From Sutterella sp. (GTDB lineage: Bacteria > Pseudomonadota > Gammaproteobacteria > Burkholderiales > Burkholderiaceae_F): DNA of 49,224 nucleotides. This document shows, piece after piece, positions 24,297 through 31,866 of the stretch. Every line of letters begins with the position of its first letter. Within the stretch, counting starts at the first letter, position 1. Position numbers and translations under genes: made by a program. A model generated the notes under the pieces. It did no database searches. It was given only the letters and a program-made list of their open reading frames with translations, and had not been told where the DNA came from. The stretch is taken from the NCBI GenBank assembly GCA_020025915.1, contig JAHHRH010000008.1, forward strand, positions 1-49,224, given 5' to 3'.

Positions 24297-24971
24297 ATGT
24301 GTGAAGATACTGATCAGTTCCTGTTGCAATTAGAGAACCAAGAGACGCCAACGTTTGAGAATTTTGTTGTCGGCGTGAACGGGGAAGCTGTCAGCACGCT
24401 TCGTAAAATTGCTGAAGGTGGCGGTCCAACTTTCGTCTATCTTCATGGGCCAAAGGGATCTGGGCTTACGCATCTTCTTCGTTGTTTGGTTCCTCATCAA
24501 CGATTTCGTGTTCCGATGTTCGATCCGAACGTGAAAATCTATGTTGTGGATGATGTTGACGAGTTGGATCCAGGTTGGACGTTACAGTTGTTAGCGTTGC
24601 AAAATGCTGTTCGCTGTACGCCTGGTATGCATCTGATTTGTGCTGGCCGCGTGCCGCCCACTCAATTGCCGTTGCCTGAAGTGGTGCGTAGTCGCCTAGG
24701 TTGGGGGCTTTGCTATACCATTCATCCCTTAAACGATGACGAGCGCATCGCCGAAATTGATCGCCGTGCAGGTTTGCGTGGAATAGAGTTGCCGCTTGAT
24801 GCCTTGCAATGGATGGGACAATATCTGCCGCGAGATATGCGCAGCATGATTTTGGTGCTCGATGAAGCTGACCGTTTGGCCCTAATGCGCCAACGTAAGA
24901 TCACATTGCCGCTTGTTCGTGAAGCGACACAGAATTTGTCGATTGAACTCCTCAAGCCTGAGGAAGAGTGA
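24297..24971 (+). CDS. hda: DnaA regulatory inactivator Hda
   Basis: Hda is an AAA+ protein that, with the sliding clamp, promotes hydrolysis of DnaA-ATP and limits re-initiation. The 224-residue length fits. The N-terminal QFLLQL (7-12) fits the clamp-binding QxxLxL motif, followed by PTFENFVVG. The Walker A is degenerate (GPKGSGLTH), Walker B is IYVVDDVDEL, and a sensor-2-like PRDMRSMILVLD is present. No Shine-Dalgarno is visible. hda-HAD-pcnB-folK is the standard betaproteobacterial order. Confidence 0.92.
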   Translation: MCEDTDQFLLQLENQETPTFENFVVGVNGEAVSTLRKIAEGGGPTFVYLHGPKGSGLTHLLRCLVPHQRFRVPMFDPNVKIYVVDDVDELDPGWTLQLLALQNAVRCTPGMHLICAGRVPPTQLPLPEVVRSRLGWGLCYTIHPLNDDERIAEIDRRAGLRGIELPLDALQWMGQYLPRDMRSMILVLDEADRLALMRQRKITLPLVREATQNLSIELLKPEEE

Positions 24972-24995
24972 TTTCTTTTCGTTCTTACTATCAAT

Positions 24996-25697
24996 ATGAA
25001 ATTTGCGATTTTCGACCTAGACCATACTTTGTTGCCAGTGGATAGTGGCGACAGCTGGAGCCGTTGGCTTGTGAGGGCGGCAGGTTTAAATGTCGAGAAA
25101 ATGGACGCGCAGATTCAAGCCTATGCAGACGCCTACCATCGAGGTGACTTTGATGTGGATGCCTTCATGGATTTTCAAATGGAACTATTAGCGCAGTGTC
25201 GTCGACGTGATTTAGAAGTGTGGCGAGACGCGTTTGTTGAACATAAAATTCGTCCCTATGTTCCGAAAGCGGCGATAGATTTGGTTGAAGATCGTCGTCG
25301 TGCAGGCTTTGAACCGGTTTTAGCGTCGGGTACGCACCAGTTTGTGACGCGTGCCATTGCGCCGCTCTTTGGTATTCAGCATGTTGTCGGCGCATTGCCT
25401 GAAGAAAACGAATCGGGAGAATTCACGGGTCGAGTGGTGGGGGCGCATTCTTATCAGGAAGGTAAGCGAATCTTGGTAGAAGCTTATTTGCGTGAGCAAC
25501 TCGACGAGCAGCAAAAGGGCGTTATGGTATTAGAGGCTTATAGCGACTCGATTAATGACGTGCCTCTCTTACATTATGCCTCGCAACACGGACGAGCATT
25601 TGCGGTAAATCCTGATCCTCAATTACGACAAGAGGCTTTGAGGCAGGGTTGGAAAATCATGGAAATTTTCAAAAAGGTAAAGGCTCAAGATGTTTGA
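24996..25697 (+). CDS. HAD-IB family phosphatase (SerB/CicA-like)
   Basis: A 233-residue haloacid-dehalogenase phosphatase. Motif I is FDLDHT with nucleophile Asp7 and Asp9. Motif II is ASGTHQF, the Lys of motif III lies in YQEGKR, and motif IV is YSDSINDVPLL. The helical cap between motifs I and II is the IB type. Betaproteobacterial members at this locus are annotated as HAD-IB hydrolases or histidinol-phosphatase-like proteins; the substrate cannot be told here. The end overlaps pcnB by 8 nt. Confidence 0.88.
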   Translation: MKFAIFDLDHTLLPVDSGDSWSRWLVRAAGLNVEKMDAQIQAYADAYHRGDFDVDAFMDFQMELLAQCRRRDLEVWRDAFVEHKIRPYVPKAAIDLVEDRRRAGFEPVLASGTHQFVTRAIAPLFGIQHVVGALPEENESGEFTGRVVGAHSYQEGKRILVEAYLREQLDEQQKGVMVLEAYSDSINDVPLLHYASQHGRAFAVNPDPQLRQEALRQGWKIMEIFKKVKAQDV

Positions 25698-27117
25698 CCG
25701 TTTTGTCAATCGGGTGAGAGATATGTTTACAACCCGTTCCGCTATCGTTAAAACACCCCGTGTGATTATGCCTGAAGAGCATGGCATCGATCCGGCTTTG
25801 GTGTCTGTGGAAGCACGAGCCACTTGTGAAGCCCTTAAGCGCCGTGGGTATGAAGCCTATATCGTCGGTGGCGCTGTACGTGATTTGCTCTTAGGTGTGA
25901 CGCCTAAAGATTTTGACGTGGCGACCAACGCAACGCCAGAACAAGTGAAGCGTTGCCAACGTCGTGCCGTGATTATTGGCCGTCGCTTTCAATTGGTGCA
26001 TGTCATCTTTGGCCGCGAAATTATTGAGTGTTCCACCTTCCGTGCATTAGAAGGCTCAGGCCAGCGTAAAGATGCGACGGGACGCGTGGTCTCCGATAAC
26101 GTCTTTGGTGAAATGTGGGAAGATGCAGCGCGAAGAGATTTTACGGTCAATGCTCTTTACTATGACCCGCAGACCCAAACGCTTTTGGACTATCACAAGG
26201 GCTACGAGGATTTAAAGGCCAAGCGCTTACGTATGATTGGTGAACCAGCGACTCGCTATCGTGAGGATCCTGTACGCATGATGCGTGCTGTGCGTATTGC
26301 GGCTAAGCTTGGGTTTCAAATTGAACCTGCTACCGAAAGTCCCATCTCTAAGATGGCACGTCTTTTGGAGAATGTTCCGGCAGCTCGTTTGGTTGACGAG
26401 ATCTTGAAGCTTTTGACGTGCGGTCATGCAGTGGCCTGCATGAATAAGTTGCGAGAAGAAGGCTTACATCGTGCGCTCTTGCCGATGTTAGATGTCATCG
26501 TCTCTGAGCCTGATGGTGAAAAATTCTTAATGCTTGCCCTAAAGCGCACCGATGAGCGTATTGCGGTTGGTAAAAAGATTTCGCCGTCCTTCTTGTTTGG
26601 TACGCTTTTGTGGCCTCAGGTTGTGAAGCGTTGGACTTACAACGAAGAAAAAGGCATGCGTCGGATGCAAGCTTTGCACGCAGCGTGCGTCGAAGTCTTA
26701 GCGACGCAATGTCAGCAACTCAATATTCAACGGCGTTATCAGGCTGACATTCATGACCTTTGGATGCTACAAGCTCGCTTTGAACGTCGTACGGGTAAAG
26801 TAGCCTATGCCTTGGTGTCTCATCCGCGTTATCGTGCCGCCTATGACTTTATGTTGTTGCGTTCTTTGTTAGGACACGTACCCACTGAACATGTGACGTG
26901 GTGGGATACGTTCTCAAAGAGTGACGAAGCAACGCGTGCAGCCATGATTGCTGAGGCGCAGCGCGAAGCGCGTCAGACAGGTGATGCGGCTCGTGCGCAT
27001 CGTCGTAAGTCGGGTGGACCCAAAGATGGCGATGAAGAAGGATATCGCTCAACTCGCCATCGTTGTCGCCATCATTATTCTCGTCACCGCCGTCAGGAGC
27101 ACCAGCCCGATGCCTAA
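25690..27117 (+). CDS. pcnB: Poly(A) polymerase I
   Basis: PcnB adds 3' poly(A) tails that promote RNA decay. The 475-residue nucleotidyltransferase has YIVGGAVRDLLLG (57-69) and the metal-binding DFD (74-76), RRFQLVHVIFG, RRDFTVNALYYD and REDPVRMMRAVR, the full class II nucleotidyltransferase set. The C-terminus is a very basic His/Arg-rich tail (last 40 residues), a likely RNA-binding extension. It overlaps the upstream HAD gene by 8 nt and folK by 8 nt, with AAAGG before the ATG, so it sits in one translation-coupled operon. Confidence 0.95.
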   Translation: MFDRFVNRVRDMFTTRSAIVKTPRVIMPEEHGIDPALVSVEARATCEALKRRGYEAYIVGGAVRDLLLGVTPKDFDVATNATPEQVKRCQRRAVIIGRRFQLVHVIFGREIIECSTFRALEGSGQRKDATGRVVSDNVFGEMWEDAARRDFTVNALYYDPQTQTLLDYHKGYEDLKAKRLRMIGEPATRYREDPVRMMRAVRIAAKLGFQIEPATESPISKMARLLENVPAARLVDEILKLLTCGHAVACMNKLREEGLHRALLPMLDVIVSEPDGEKFLMLALKRTDERIAVGKKISPSFLFGTLLWPQVVKRWTYNEEKGMRRMQALHAACVEVLATQCQQLNIQRRYQADIHDLWMLQARFERRTGKVAYALVSHPRYRAAYDFMLLRSLLGHVPTEHVTWWDTFSKSDEATRAAMIAEAQREARQTGDAARAHRRKSGGPKDGDEEGYRSTRHRCRHHYSRHRRQEHQPDA

Positions 27118-27619
27118 TGCAATCATTGCGCTTGGCGCGAATCTAGGTGATCCTGTTGAAGCTTTGAAGGCTGCTGTTGTTGATTTAGAAGGGAGTGACG
27201 GCGTCGCTGTGAAGTCCGTAAGTCCTTTTTACACAACAAGTCCTGTCGAGTCGTCTGGACCCGATTACGTGAATGCCGTGGCGTTGGTGGAAACGACGCT
27301 AACGCCAATGGCCTTGTTAAAGGTTTGTCAAACTATTGAGCTTGCCCATGGGCGCGTGCGTCCTCAAGGGGTGATCAATGCGCCACGAACGTTAGATTTA
27401 GATGTAATTGATTATGAAGGGGTGACATCGGATGCCCCAGTGTTGACGTTGCCACATCCTCGGATGCATGAACGCCTCTTTGTTTTGGTGCCGTTAGCTG
27501 ATATTTGCCCTGATTGGCAGATGACAAATGGCCAATCGATCGAAGAAACAATCAAAAAAGTAAAAAAAAGGCACCCTGATCAAAAAATTTTCACACTTTC
27601 TTCAAAAAGTATGGCATAA
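27110..27619 (+). CDS. folK: 2-amino-4-hydroxy-6-hydroxymethyldihydropteridine pyrophosphokinase
   Basis: HPPK transfers pyrophosphate from ATP to 6-hydroxymethyl-dihydropterin in folate synthesis. The 169-residue protein begins NAIIALGANLGDP, has SPFYTTSPVESSGPDYVNAV and the RTLDLDVIDY motif with the metal-binding Asp pair, then LPHPRMHERLFVLVPL. ATG 27110 overlaps the pcnB stop; AGGAG lies about 10 nt upstream. The frame stays open upstream inside pcnB, but that part is a shadow of the pcnB basic tail. The stop codon overlaps the -10 of the following tRNA promoter. Confidence 0.95.
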   Translation: MPNAIIALGANLGDPVEALKAAVVDLEGSDGVAVKSVSPFYTTSPVESSGPDYVNAVALVETTLTPMALLKVCQTIELAHGRVRPQGVINAPRTLDLDVIDYEGVTSDAPVLTLPHPRMHERLFVLVPLADICPDWQMTNGQSIEETIKKVKKRHPDQKIFTLSSKSMA

Positions 27620-27620
27620 T
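27590..27620 (+). promoter_or_regulatory. Candidate promoter for tRNA-Leu
   Basis: An extended -10, TGGCATAAT, ends at 27620, with CATAAT at 27615-27620 overlapping the folK stop codon. A partial -35, TTCACA (27590-27595), is 19 bp upstream. Transcription would start about 18 nt before the mature tRNA. Confidence 0.5.
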
Positions 27621-27644
27621 TCTCTTCTCCGTAAGGGAAACAGT

Positions 27645-27729
27645 CCCCGGGTGGCGGAATGGTAGACGCAGCGGATTCAAAATCCGCCGGTTAACAGCCA
27701 TGAGAGTTCGAGTCTCTCCCCGGGGACCA
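27645..27729 (+). tRNA. tRNA-Leu (anticodon CAA)
   Basis: An 85-nt class II tRNA reading UUG. The acceptor stem is CCCCGGG (27645-27651) with CCCGGGG (27719-27725), discriminator A and encoded CCA (27727-27729). The D arm contains GGCGG...GGTAGACGC. The anticodon arm is GCGGA-TTCAAAA-TCCGC with CAA in the loop. A short variable arm (GGT/GCC) and the T arm GAGAG-TTCGAGT-CTCTC follow. A C1-G72 first pair is less common than G1-C72 in bacterial tRNA-Leu. Confidence 0.95.
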
Positions 27730-27734
27730 TCAAG

Positions 27735-27769
27735 AAGTCGGAACCTGTTGAAGGTTGCCGACTTTTTTG
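27735..27769 (+). terminator. Intrinsic terminator of tRNA-Leu
   Basis: AAGTCGG-AACCT (27735-27746) pairs with AGGTT-(G)-CCGACTT (27752-27764) around a 5-nt loop with one bulged base, followed by six T. It begins 6 nt after the CCA end. Confidence 0.9.
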
Positions 27770-28011
27770 TTATCTAAAATGCCGCTTTTAAGCGTCCTGA
27801 GCTTACGGATTGCTTGCTCTCTATTTAGTAAGAATCTGGATTCTCGAATTTTCTAGGTCTTTGTGTGCCTTTGAAAATTTCTCACGGTATATATCGCATG
27901 AACCTCACCTTCTCTATAAATATTGGAGATAGGGCATTTTATAGAGCAGTCAATTCGTACTTCAGAGGCCGCTTGGTTTCATCTAGTTCCTGAAATACTC
28001 ATTGCTTCACA

Positions 28012-29667
28012 ATGCACTGTACGACTACCAATTTTCGCGCCTTGATGACTCGATATTTGACTTGGGCGTTGATCGTCATCTTTTGGGTAGCGATTTTTTC
28101 TTATAGAGCATCGCCCTATACAGTTTTGGGCGGCATTAGTCTGGTATTGAGTGGCGTTGCGTTAGTGTTTCTGTTATCAGGCAAGCCCAAGTTTAGTATC
28201 TACAGTGTATCTTTCCTCGTGGCCTTTATTTGGGTGTTGCACTCCATAAAGCGCGTCTTCTGGAAGGAAAAATTTTTATTTTCGGATTTGACTATTCTAA
28301 TGGATCCTGCCAATTTTGATACGGCTGTTCATTATCCGATACCTGCGCTGATTGCTTTGTTAGCGGGTTTGTTGATTATTTACGTCAGCTATCGCTTGTA
28401 TAAATCCGAAAACCCGTTGCTTCGTTGCTTACCTCGTTGCTTGATTACCTTGCCGATCATGGGTGGATGTCTTTGGGGTAGTGTGTATGCCATCGAAAAA
28501 GGGCAGGTGGCTTGGTTACAAAGTATGCCAGGCGGGTCTAACGTCATTGGTAATTTAATGATGTCAGCCAATCTGAAATATCAGAGCCCAGCTTCGCGAA
28601 TGGCATCGAATGAAAAGTTCCCTGAAGTGACCGTTGCTCACGGTGATACGAAGACTAAGCCTGACTTAATTCTGCTCTTACAGGAGTCAACGACCAATCC
28701 GCTCTTTTATAAAGGGATTGATCAAACGACAATGCCCGCAATGACGATGTTTAACTCTCCTGTGGCAACTATACAGGGGCTCCTGAGAGTTCACACTTAC
28801 GGTGGTGCGACATGGAGGAGTGAGTTTTCAGCCTTGACGGGGTTAAGTTCAGAAGACTTTGCGCCTTTTAGTAGCAGTGTGTTTTATTCAGCGGTTTTCC
28901 ATGTCCAGGATTCCGTCATTAAGCGCTTAAAAGAGGCAGGATATACCGTGGTTGTGCTGTCTCCTTTTACTGAAGGGAGTTATAACTCAGGTAAGGCTTA
29001 TCGTCACCTTGGTGTTGATGACATCTTGCATCCTGCAGATTTAGGTTATCCAACTAACCCGAATAAGAATCTGTGGAAGATCAAGACCGCCGATATGTTG
29101 GCTTTAATCAAGAAAACGCTTGAACGATATGAAGGACCAGTTGCGGTATATGCATTAACCATGCAAGAGCATGGACCTTATCCAGTTGAGGACGTCTCTT
29201 CTCCTAAGCTCAAAACAATGGTTGATATCAAAGTGCCAGATGAAGAGCGCCTCCATTTAGAAAGTTATTTCCAGAGATTAAGTGAGGCTTCTCAGGCGGT
29301 GTCGGCTTTTGATCTTTGGGTCAAAGAAAGAAAGGAACCAACGATTTTTGTGCGTTTTGGGGATCATCAACCTGCATTAAGGTGGAAGCCAGGGTATACC
29401 TTGTCATTCGAACGCCCAGATTACATCACGCATTTTGCACTTATTGACAATCGCACTGAAGAGCATCACACGCTGACTCAGTTAACCGATATTGTCTTTT
29501 TGTCTGGACTCTTTTTAGAAAGGATGCCGATTGAACAGGGACAATTTTTTGCGACCAACAGCAAAATGCGACAACTTTGCGAGGGTCGATATTTAGACTG
29601 CCCGAACAAAAATTTGCTACGTGCTTATCAAAATGAAATTTTTGTCAATCAAAAAATTGCTGAATAG
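28012..29667 (+). CDS. LtaS/OpgB-type phosphoglycerol or phosphoethanolamine transferase family membrane protein
   Basis: A 551-residue inner-membrane enzyme with about five transmembrane helices (near 14-30, 37-55, 62-79, 109-128, 142-161) and a large periplasmic alkaline-phosphatase-fold domain. Glu225 (LLQESTT), Thr267 (YGGATWRSEFSALTG) and Asp451-His452 (RFGDHQP) fit the metal site and nucleophile of LtaS (Glu255, Thr300, Asp475, His476). It likely moves a phosphoglycerol or phosphoethanolamine head group onto a surface glycan or lipid; the acceptor is unknown. It lacks the Cys of true sulfatases. No ribosome binding site is clear at the ATG. AT-richer than its neighbours, it stands alone between two terminators. 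Confidence 0.82.
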   Translation: MHCTTTNFRALMTRYLTWALIVIFWVAIFSYRASPYTVLGGISLVLSGVALVFLLSGKPKFSIYSVSFLVAFIWVLHSIKRVFWKEKFLFSDLTILMDPANFDTAVHYPIPALIALLAGLLIIYVSYRLYKSENPLLRCLPRCLITLPIMGGCLWGSVYAIEKGQVAWLQSMPGGSNVIGNLMMSANLKYQSPASRMASNEKFPEVTVAHGDTKTKPDLILLLQESTTNPLFYKGIDQTTMPAMTMFNSPVATIQGLLRVHTYGGATWRSEFSALTGLSSEDFAPFSSSVFYSAVFHVQDSVIKRLKEAGYTVVVLSPFTEGSYNSGKAYRHLGVDDILHPADLGYPTNPNKNLWKIKTADMLALIKKTLERYEGPVAVYALTMQEHGPYPVEDVSSPKLKTMVDIKVPDEERLHLESYFQRLSEASQAVSAFDLWVKERKEPTIFVRFGDHQPALRWKPGYTLSFERPDYITHFALIDNRTEEHHTLTQLTDIVFLSGLFLERMPIEQGQFFATNSKMRQLCEGRYLDCPNKNLLRAYQNEIFVNQKIAE

Positions 29668-29669
29668 TC

Positions 29670-29720
29670 ATGAAGTTTGGCATTCTCAAACGATTGATTA
29701 AGGATGCAATCAAAAATTGA
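29670..29720 (+). CDS. Possible 16-residue cationic amphipathic peptide ORF
   Basis: ATG at 29670, two bases after the preceding stop codon, opens a frame encoding MKFGILKRLIKDAIKN and then a stop. The pattern of K/R and I/L every 3-4 residues would form an amphipathic helix. No Shine-Dalgarno is visible, though termination of the upstream gene could allow re-initiation. A terminator follows 11 nt later, so the frame is inside the transcript. Chance is a real possibility. Confidence 0.2.
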   Translation: MKFGILKRLIKDAIKN

Positions 29721-29731
29721 GTTCCAAGCAG

Positions 29732-29766
29732 AACGGCCAAAATCGATGTGACTTTGGCCGTTTTAA
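29732..29766 (+). terminator. Intrinsic terminator after the LtaS-like gene
   Basis: AACGGCCAAA (29732-29741) pairs perfectly with TTTGGCCGTT (29753-29762), 11-nt loop, followed by TTTTAATT. Confidence 0.85.
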
Positions 29767-29827
29767 TTAGCACTTTTATCAGTTGCCTATATTGGGCGTA
29801 GCACGTGATGATAAGCAGTCAATGAGA

Positions 29828-31180
29828 TTAAAGCTGAGCTCGAATAAATTGAGAGAGCGAGGCTAATTCCTCTTGGCAAATTTCGTGATCCATGTCGAAC
29901 GGATACCAACGGAAGGCGGAGTTGAGCTCTTTAATCACTTGCGCACTACGTTGTGCTGTCAAGGGTGAGATCACGGAGTCAAAGAGACCGTGTGCCATAA
30001 AGACAGGGGTTTGACGACCTGCATCAGTGATTTCAGCAAAGAGGCTCCCTGCGAGCGGTAAATACCCAGAGAGAGCAATGATCCCTGCAATGGGTTCTTC
30101 TTCACGTAAGCCAGCATAAAGCGCGGAGGCTGCGCCTTGAGAGAAGCCGCCCAAGAAAATGCGATTGCGTGGGATGCCTGCTTTTTCGACTTCTTTGATC
30201 AGCAAATGGATCTTAGCAGTCGTTTCACGAATACCAAGGCGATCCTCGTTGTCGTCGATTTTGTCGGAACGCACATCGTACCAAGCGCGCAACGGATAAC
30301 TCGGATGCGCGGAGATTTCGCGAACGGGTGCGTTAGGCAACATAAAGCGACAGACAGGGCCGCCAAAGTCAAGAATCTCGTCAGGGAACGGTGCGAAGTC
30401 TGTGTTATCAACCCCCATACCGTGAAGCCAAATGACCACCGCTTCTGGCGGCGTTTGTGCGCGACGCGGTGTGATCATCAAGATATCTTTAGGGTCAAAG
30501 GGAGTGACGCTAGGCATCTTGGGTGTGGTTGGCATTTCAGGCTTTGGTGTCTCTTTTGGTGCTTCGGCCTGAGGCTTACGCGCACTCTTGGGACGGAAGG
30601 CCTTGACGATCGATTCGTCGGTTTCGATGTAAGGACCGCCAATCAAGTCGATACAGTATGGGACTGCCGCAAAAATACCGTTGACAATCGATTTACCAGT
30701 CTCGTCTTTGAGGCCTTCAAGGGTTTCAGCAATGGCTTTAGGCTGGCCGGGCAAATTAATAATAAGTGCGGCGTGGTCAGGTGTTTCGCGAAGCACAGCA
30801 ACCTGACGAGACAAAATTGCAGTGGGTACGAAGTGGCCAGAGATCGCGCGCATTTGCTCACCAAAGCCCGGCATTTCTCGGGTGGCTACCGCTAGCGTGG
30901 CTTCTGGTGTCACGTCACGACGTGATGGACCAGTGCCACCCGTTGTCAAAATGAGATCGCACCCGATGATATCCACGAGTTCTCGTAAAGTCTTTTCAAT
31001 TTCAAAGCGTTCGTCAGGAATCAAACGACGGTGGACGGTCAAGGGGGTCGTAATTGTTTTGCGACACCAAGCTTCAAGCTCAGGAATGCCACGGTCGTCG
31101 TAGATGCCTTTACTGGCTCGATCAGAAATCGAGACCAAACCAAGAATCAATTCATTGTCTGTTTTACGCGGCGGTTTCAT
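29828..31180 (-). CDS. Fusion of molybdopterin adenylyltransferase (MogA) and carboxylesterase
   Basis: A 450-residue two-domain protein. Residues 10-200 are a full MogA, which adenylylates molybdopterin before molybdenum insertion: SISDRASKG, TTGGTGPSRRDVTPEAT (79-95), EMPGFGEQMR, INLPGQPKAI and the natural MogA end FRPKSAR. A Lys/Pro-rich linker (about 200-240) joins a whole alpha/beta-hydrolase of the carboxylesterase/phospholipase family (241-450): WLHGMGVD, nucleophile GFSQG (Ser347), Asp401 and His432. The frame is unbroken, and both domains look active. ATG 31180 was chosen over an upstream TTG at 31204. It lies 27 nt downstream of darP, so the two are cotranscribed. Separate genes are the rule elsewhere. 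Confidence 0.88.
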   Translation of the reverse strand: MKPPRKTDNELILGLVSISDRASKGIYDDRGIPELEAWCRKTITTPLTVHRRLIPDERFEIEKTLRELVDIIGCDLILTTGGTGPSRRDVTPEATLAVATREMPGFGEQMRAISGHFVPTAILSRQVAVLRETPDHAALIINLPGQPKAIAETLEGLKDETGKSIVNGIFAAVPYCIDLIGGPYIETDESIVKAFRPKSARKPQAEAPKETPKPEMPTTPKMPSVTPFDPKDILMITPRRAQTPPEAVVIWLHGMGVDNTDFAPFPDEILDFGGPVCRFMLPNAPVREISAHPSYPLRAWYDVRSDKIDDNEDRLGIRETTAKIHLLIKEVEKAGIPRNRIFLGGFSQGAASALYAGLREEEPIAGIIALSGYLPLAGSLFAEITDAGRQTPVFMAHGLFDSVISPLTAQRSAQVIKELNSAFRWYPFDMDHEICQEELASLSQFIRAQL

Positions 31181-31207
31181 CGGAGTGCTTCTCAAAAAAA
31201 TCAACGT

Positions 31208-31768
31208 TTATTCTTCAGCGTCTTCGTCTTCAGCAAAAAGGTTCAGCGGCTCTTCAAGCAAATCATGAAGATAGCGATAGAGTTCACGAGCGCTTTTCGG
31301 TGCTTTTTGCAATTCACGTTCTTTGCGTGCGGCGCGAACGAGCGTACGTAAGCGTGGAATATCGGCTTCAGGATGTTCGTTAATGAACTTCGTAAGCGCT
31401 TCGTCGCCAGCGATCATCTGATCACGCAGGGTTTCGCAACGGTGTAAGAGGGCGACTGCGGCGCGAGATTCACCCGTCGCGCGGTCGATAGCTTCGCGAA
31501 CAGCTGCAGCATCCATGTCACGCATTTTCTTGCCGATCAGTTGCAACTGTCGACGTTGTGCACCAAAGCTACGCATACGGCGGAATTCAACGATTTCGAC
31601 ATATACGTCTTCAGGGAGACCTACGCGCTTTAATTGATCATCCCCGAGTTTGGTCATTTCACGACCGAGATCCTGAAGCGCTTGCTGTTCGCGCTTGAGT
31701 TGTGATTTGGACGGGCCGCGGTAGACGTCTTCGTCGTCTTCGTCTTCGTAAATCTGTTCCTGTCGCAT
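31208..31768 (-). CDS. darP: Ribosome biogenesis factor DarP (YjgA, DUF615)
   Basis: A 186-residue YjgA/DUF615 protein, which binds late 50S precursors and helps fold the peptidyl-transferase region. The acidic start (EDEDDEDVYRGPSKSQ) leads to PSKSQLKREQQALQDLG and then the helical bundle EFRRMRSFGAQRRQLQLIGKKMR, with a C-terminal LRTLVRAARKE and an acidic tail. ATG 31768 is the family start; the frame upstream to 31906 overlaps pmbA and is discarded. It is divergent from pmbA (98 bp), the usual betaproteobacterial arrangement. Confidence 0.92.
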   Translation of the reverse strand: MRQEQIYEDEDDEDVYRGPSKSQLKREQQALQDLGREMTKLGDDQLKRVGLPEDVYVEIVEFRRMRSFGAQRRQLQLIGKKMRDMDAAAVREAIDRATGESRAAVALLHRCETLRDQMIAGDEALTKFINEHPEADIPRLRTLVRAARKERELQKAPKSARELYRYLHDLLEEPLNLFAEDEDAEE

Positions 31769-31866
31769 GTCAAGGCTCTTGCGAAAAAAGTCATTAAAAC
31801 CACTATGATACCGAGATCCTGCCTCAGACGGAGCGTGAGAAGGCAGATTGTCGAAGGAAAGAAAGG

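Noticed and set aside
26948..27112. In-frame upstream extension of folK coding for a hydrophobic, membrane-like stretch inside the pcnB tail
   Set aside because: FolK needs no membrane anchor, the family starts at 27110, and the hydrophobic reading is a frame shift of the His/Arg-rich pcnB tail. A translated micro-protein cannot be excluded, but nothing supports it.
30137..30895. 252-codon plus-strand frame opposite the MogA-esterase gene
   Set aside because: Antisense shadow; the fusion protein in the other strand has two complete domains.
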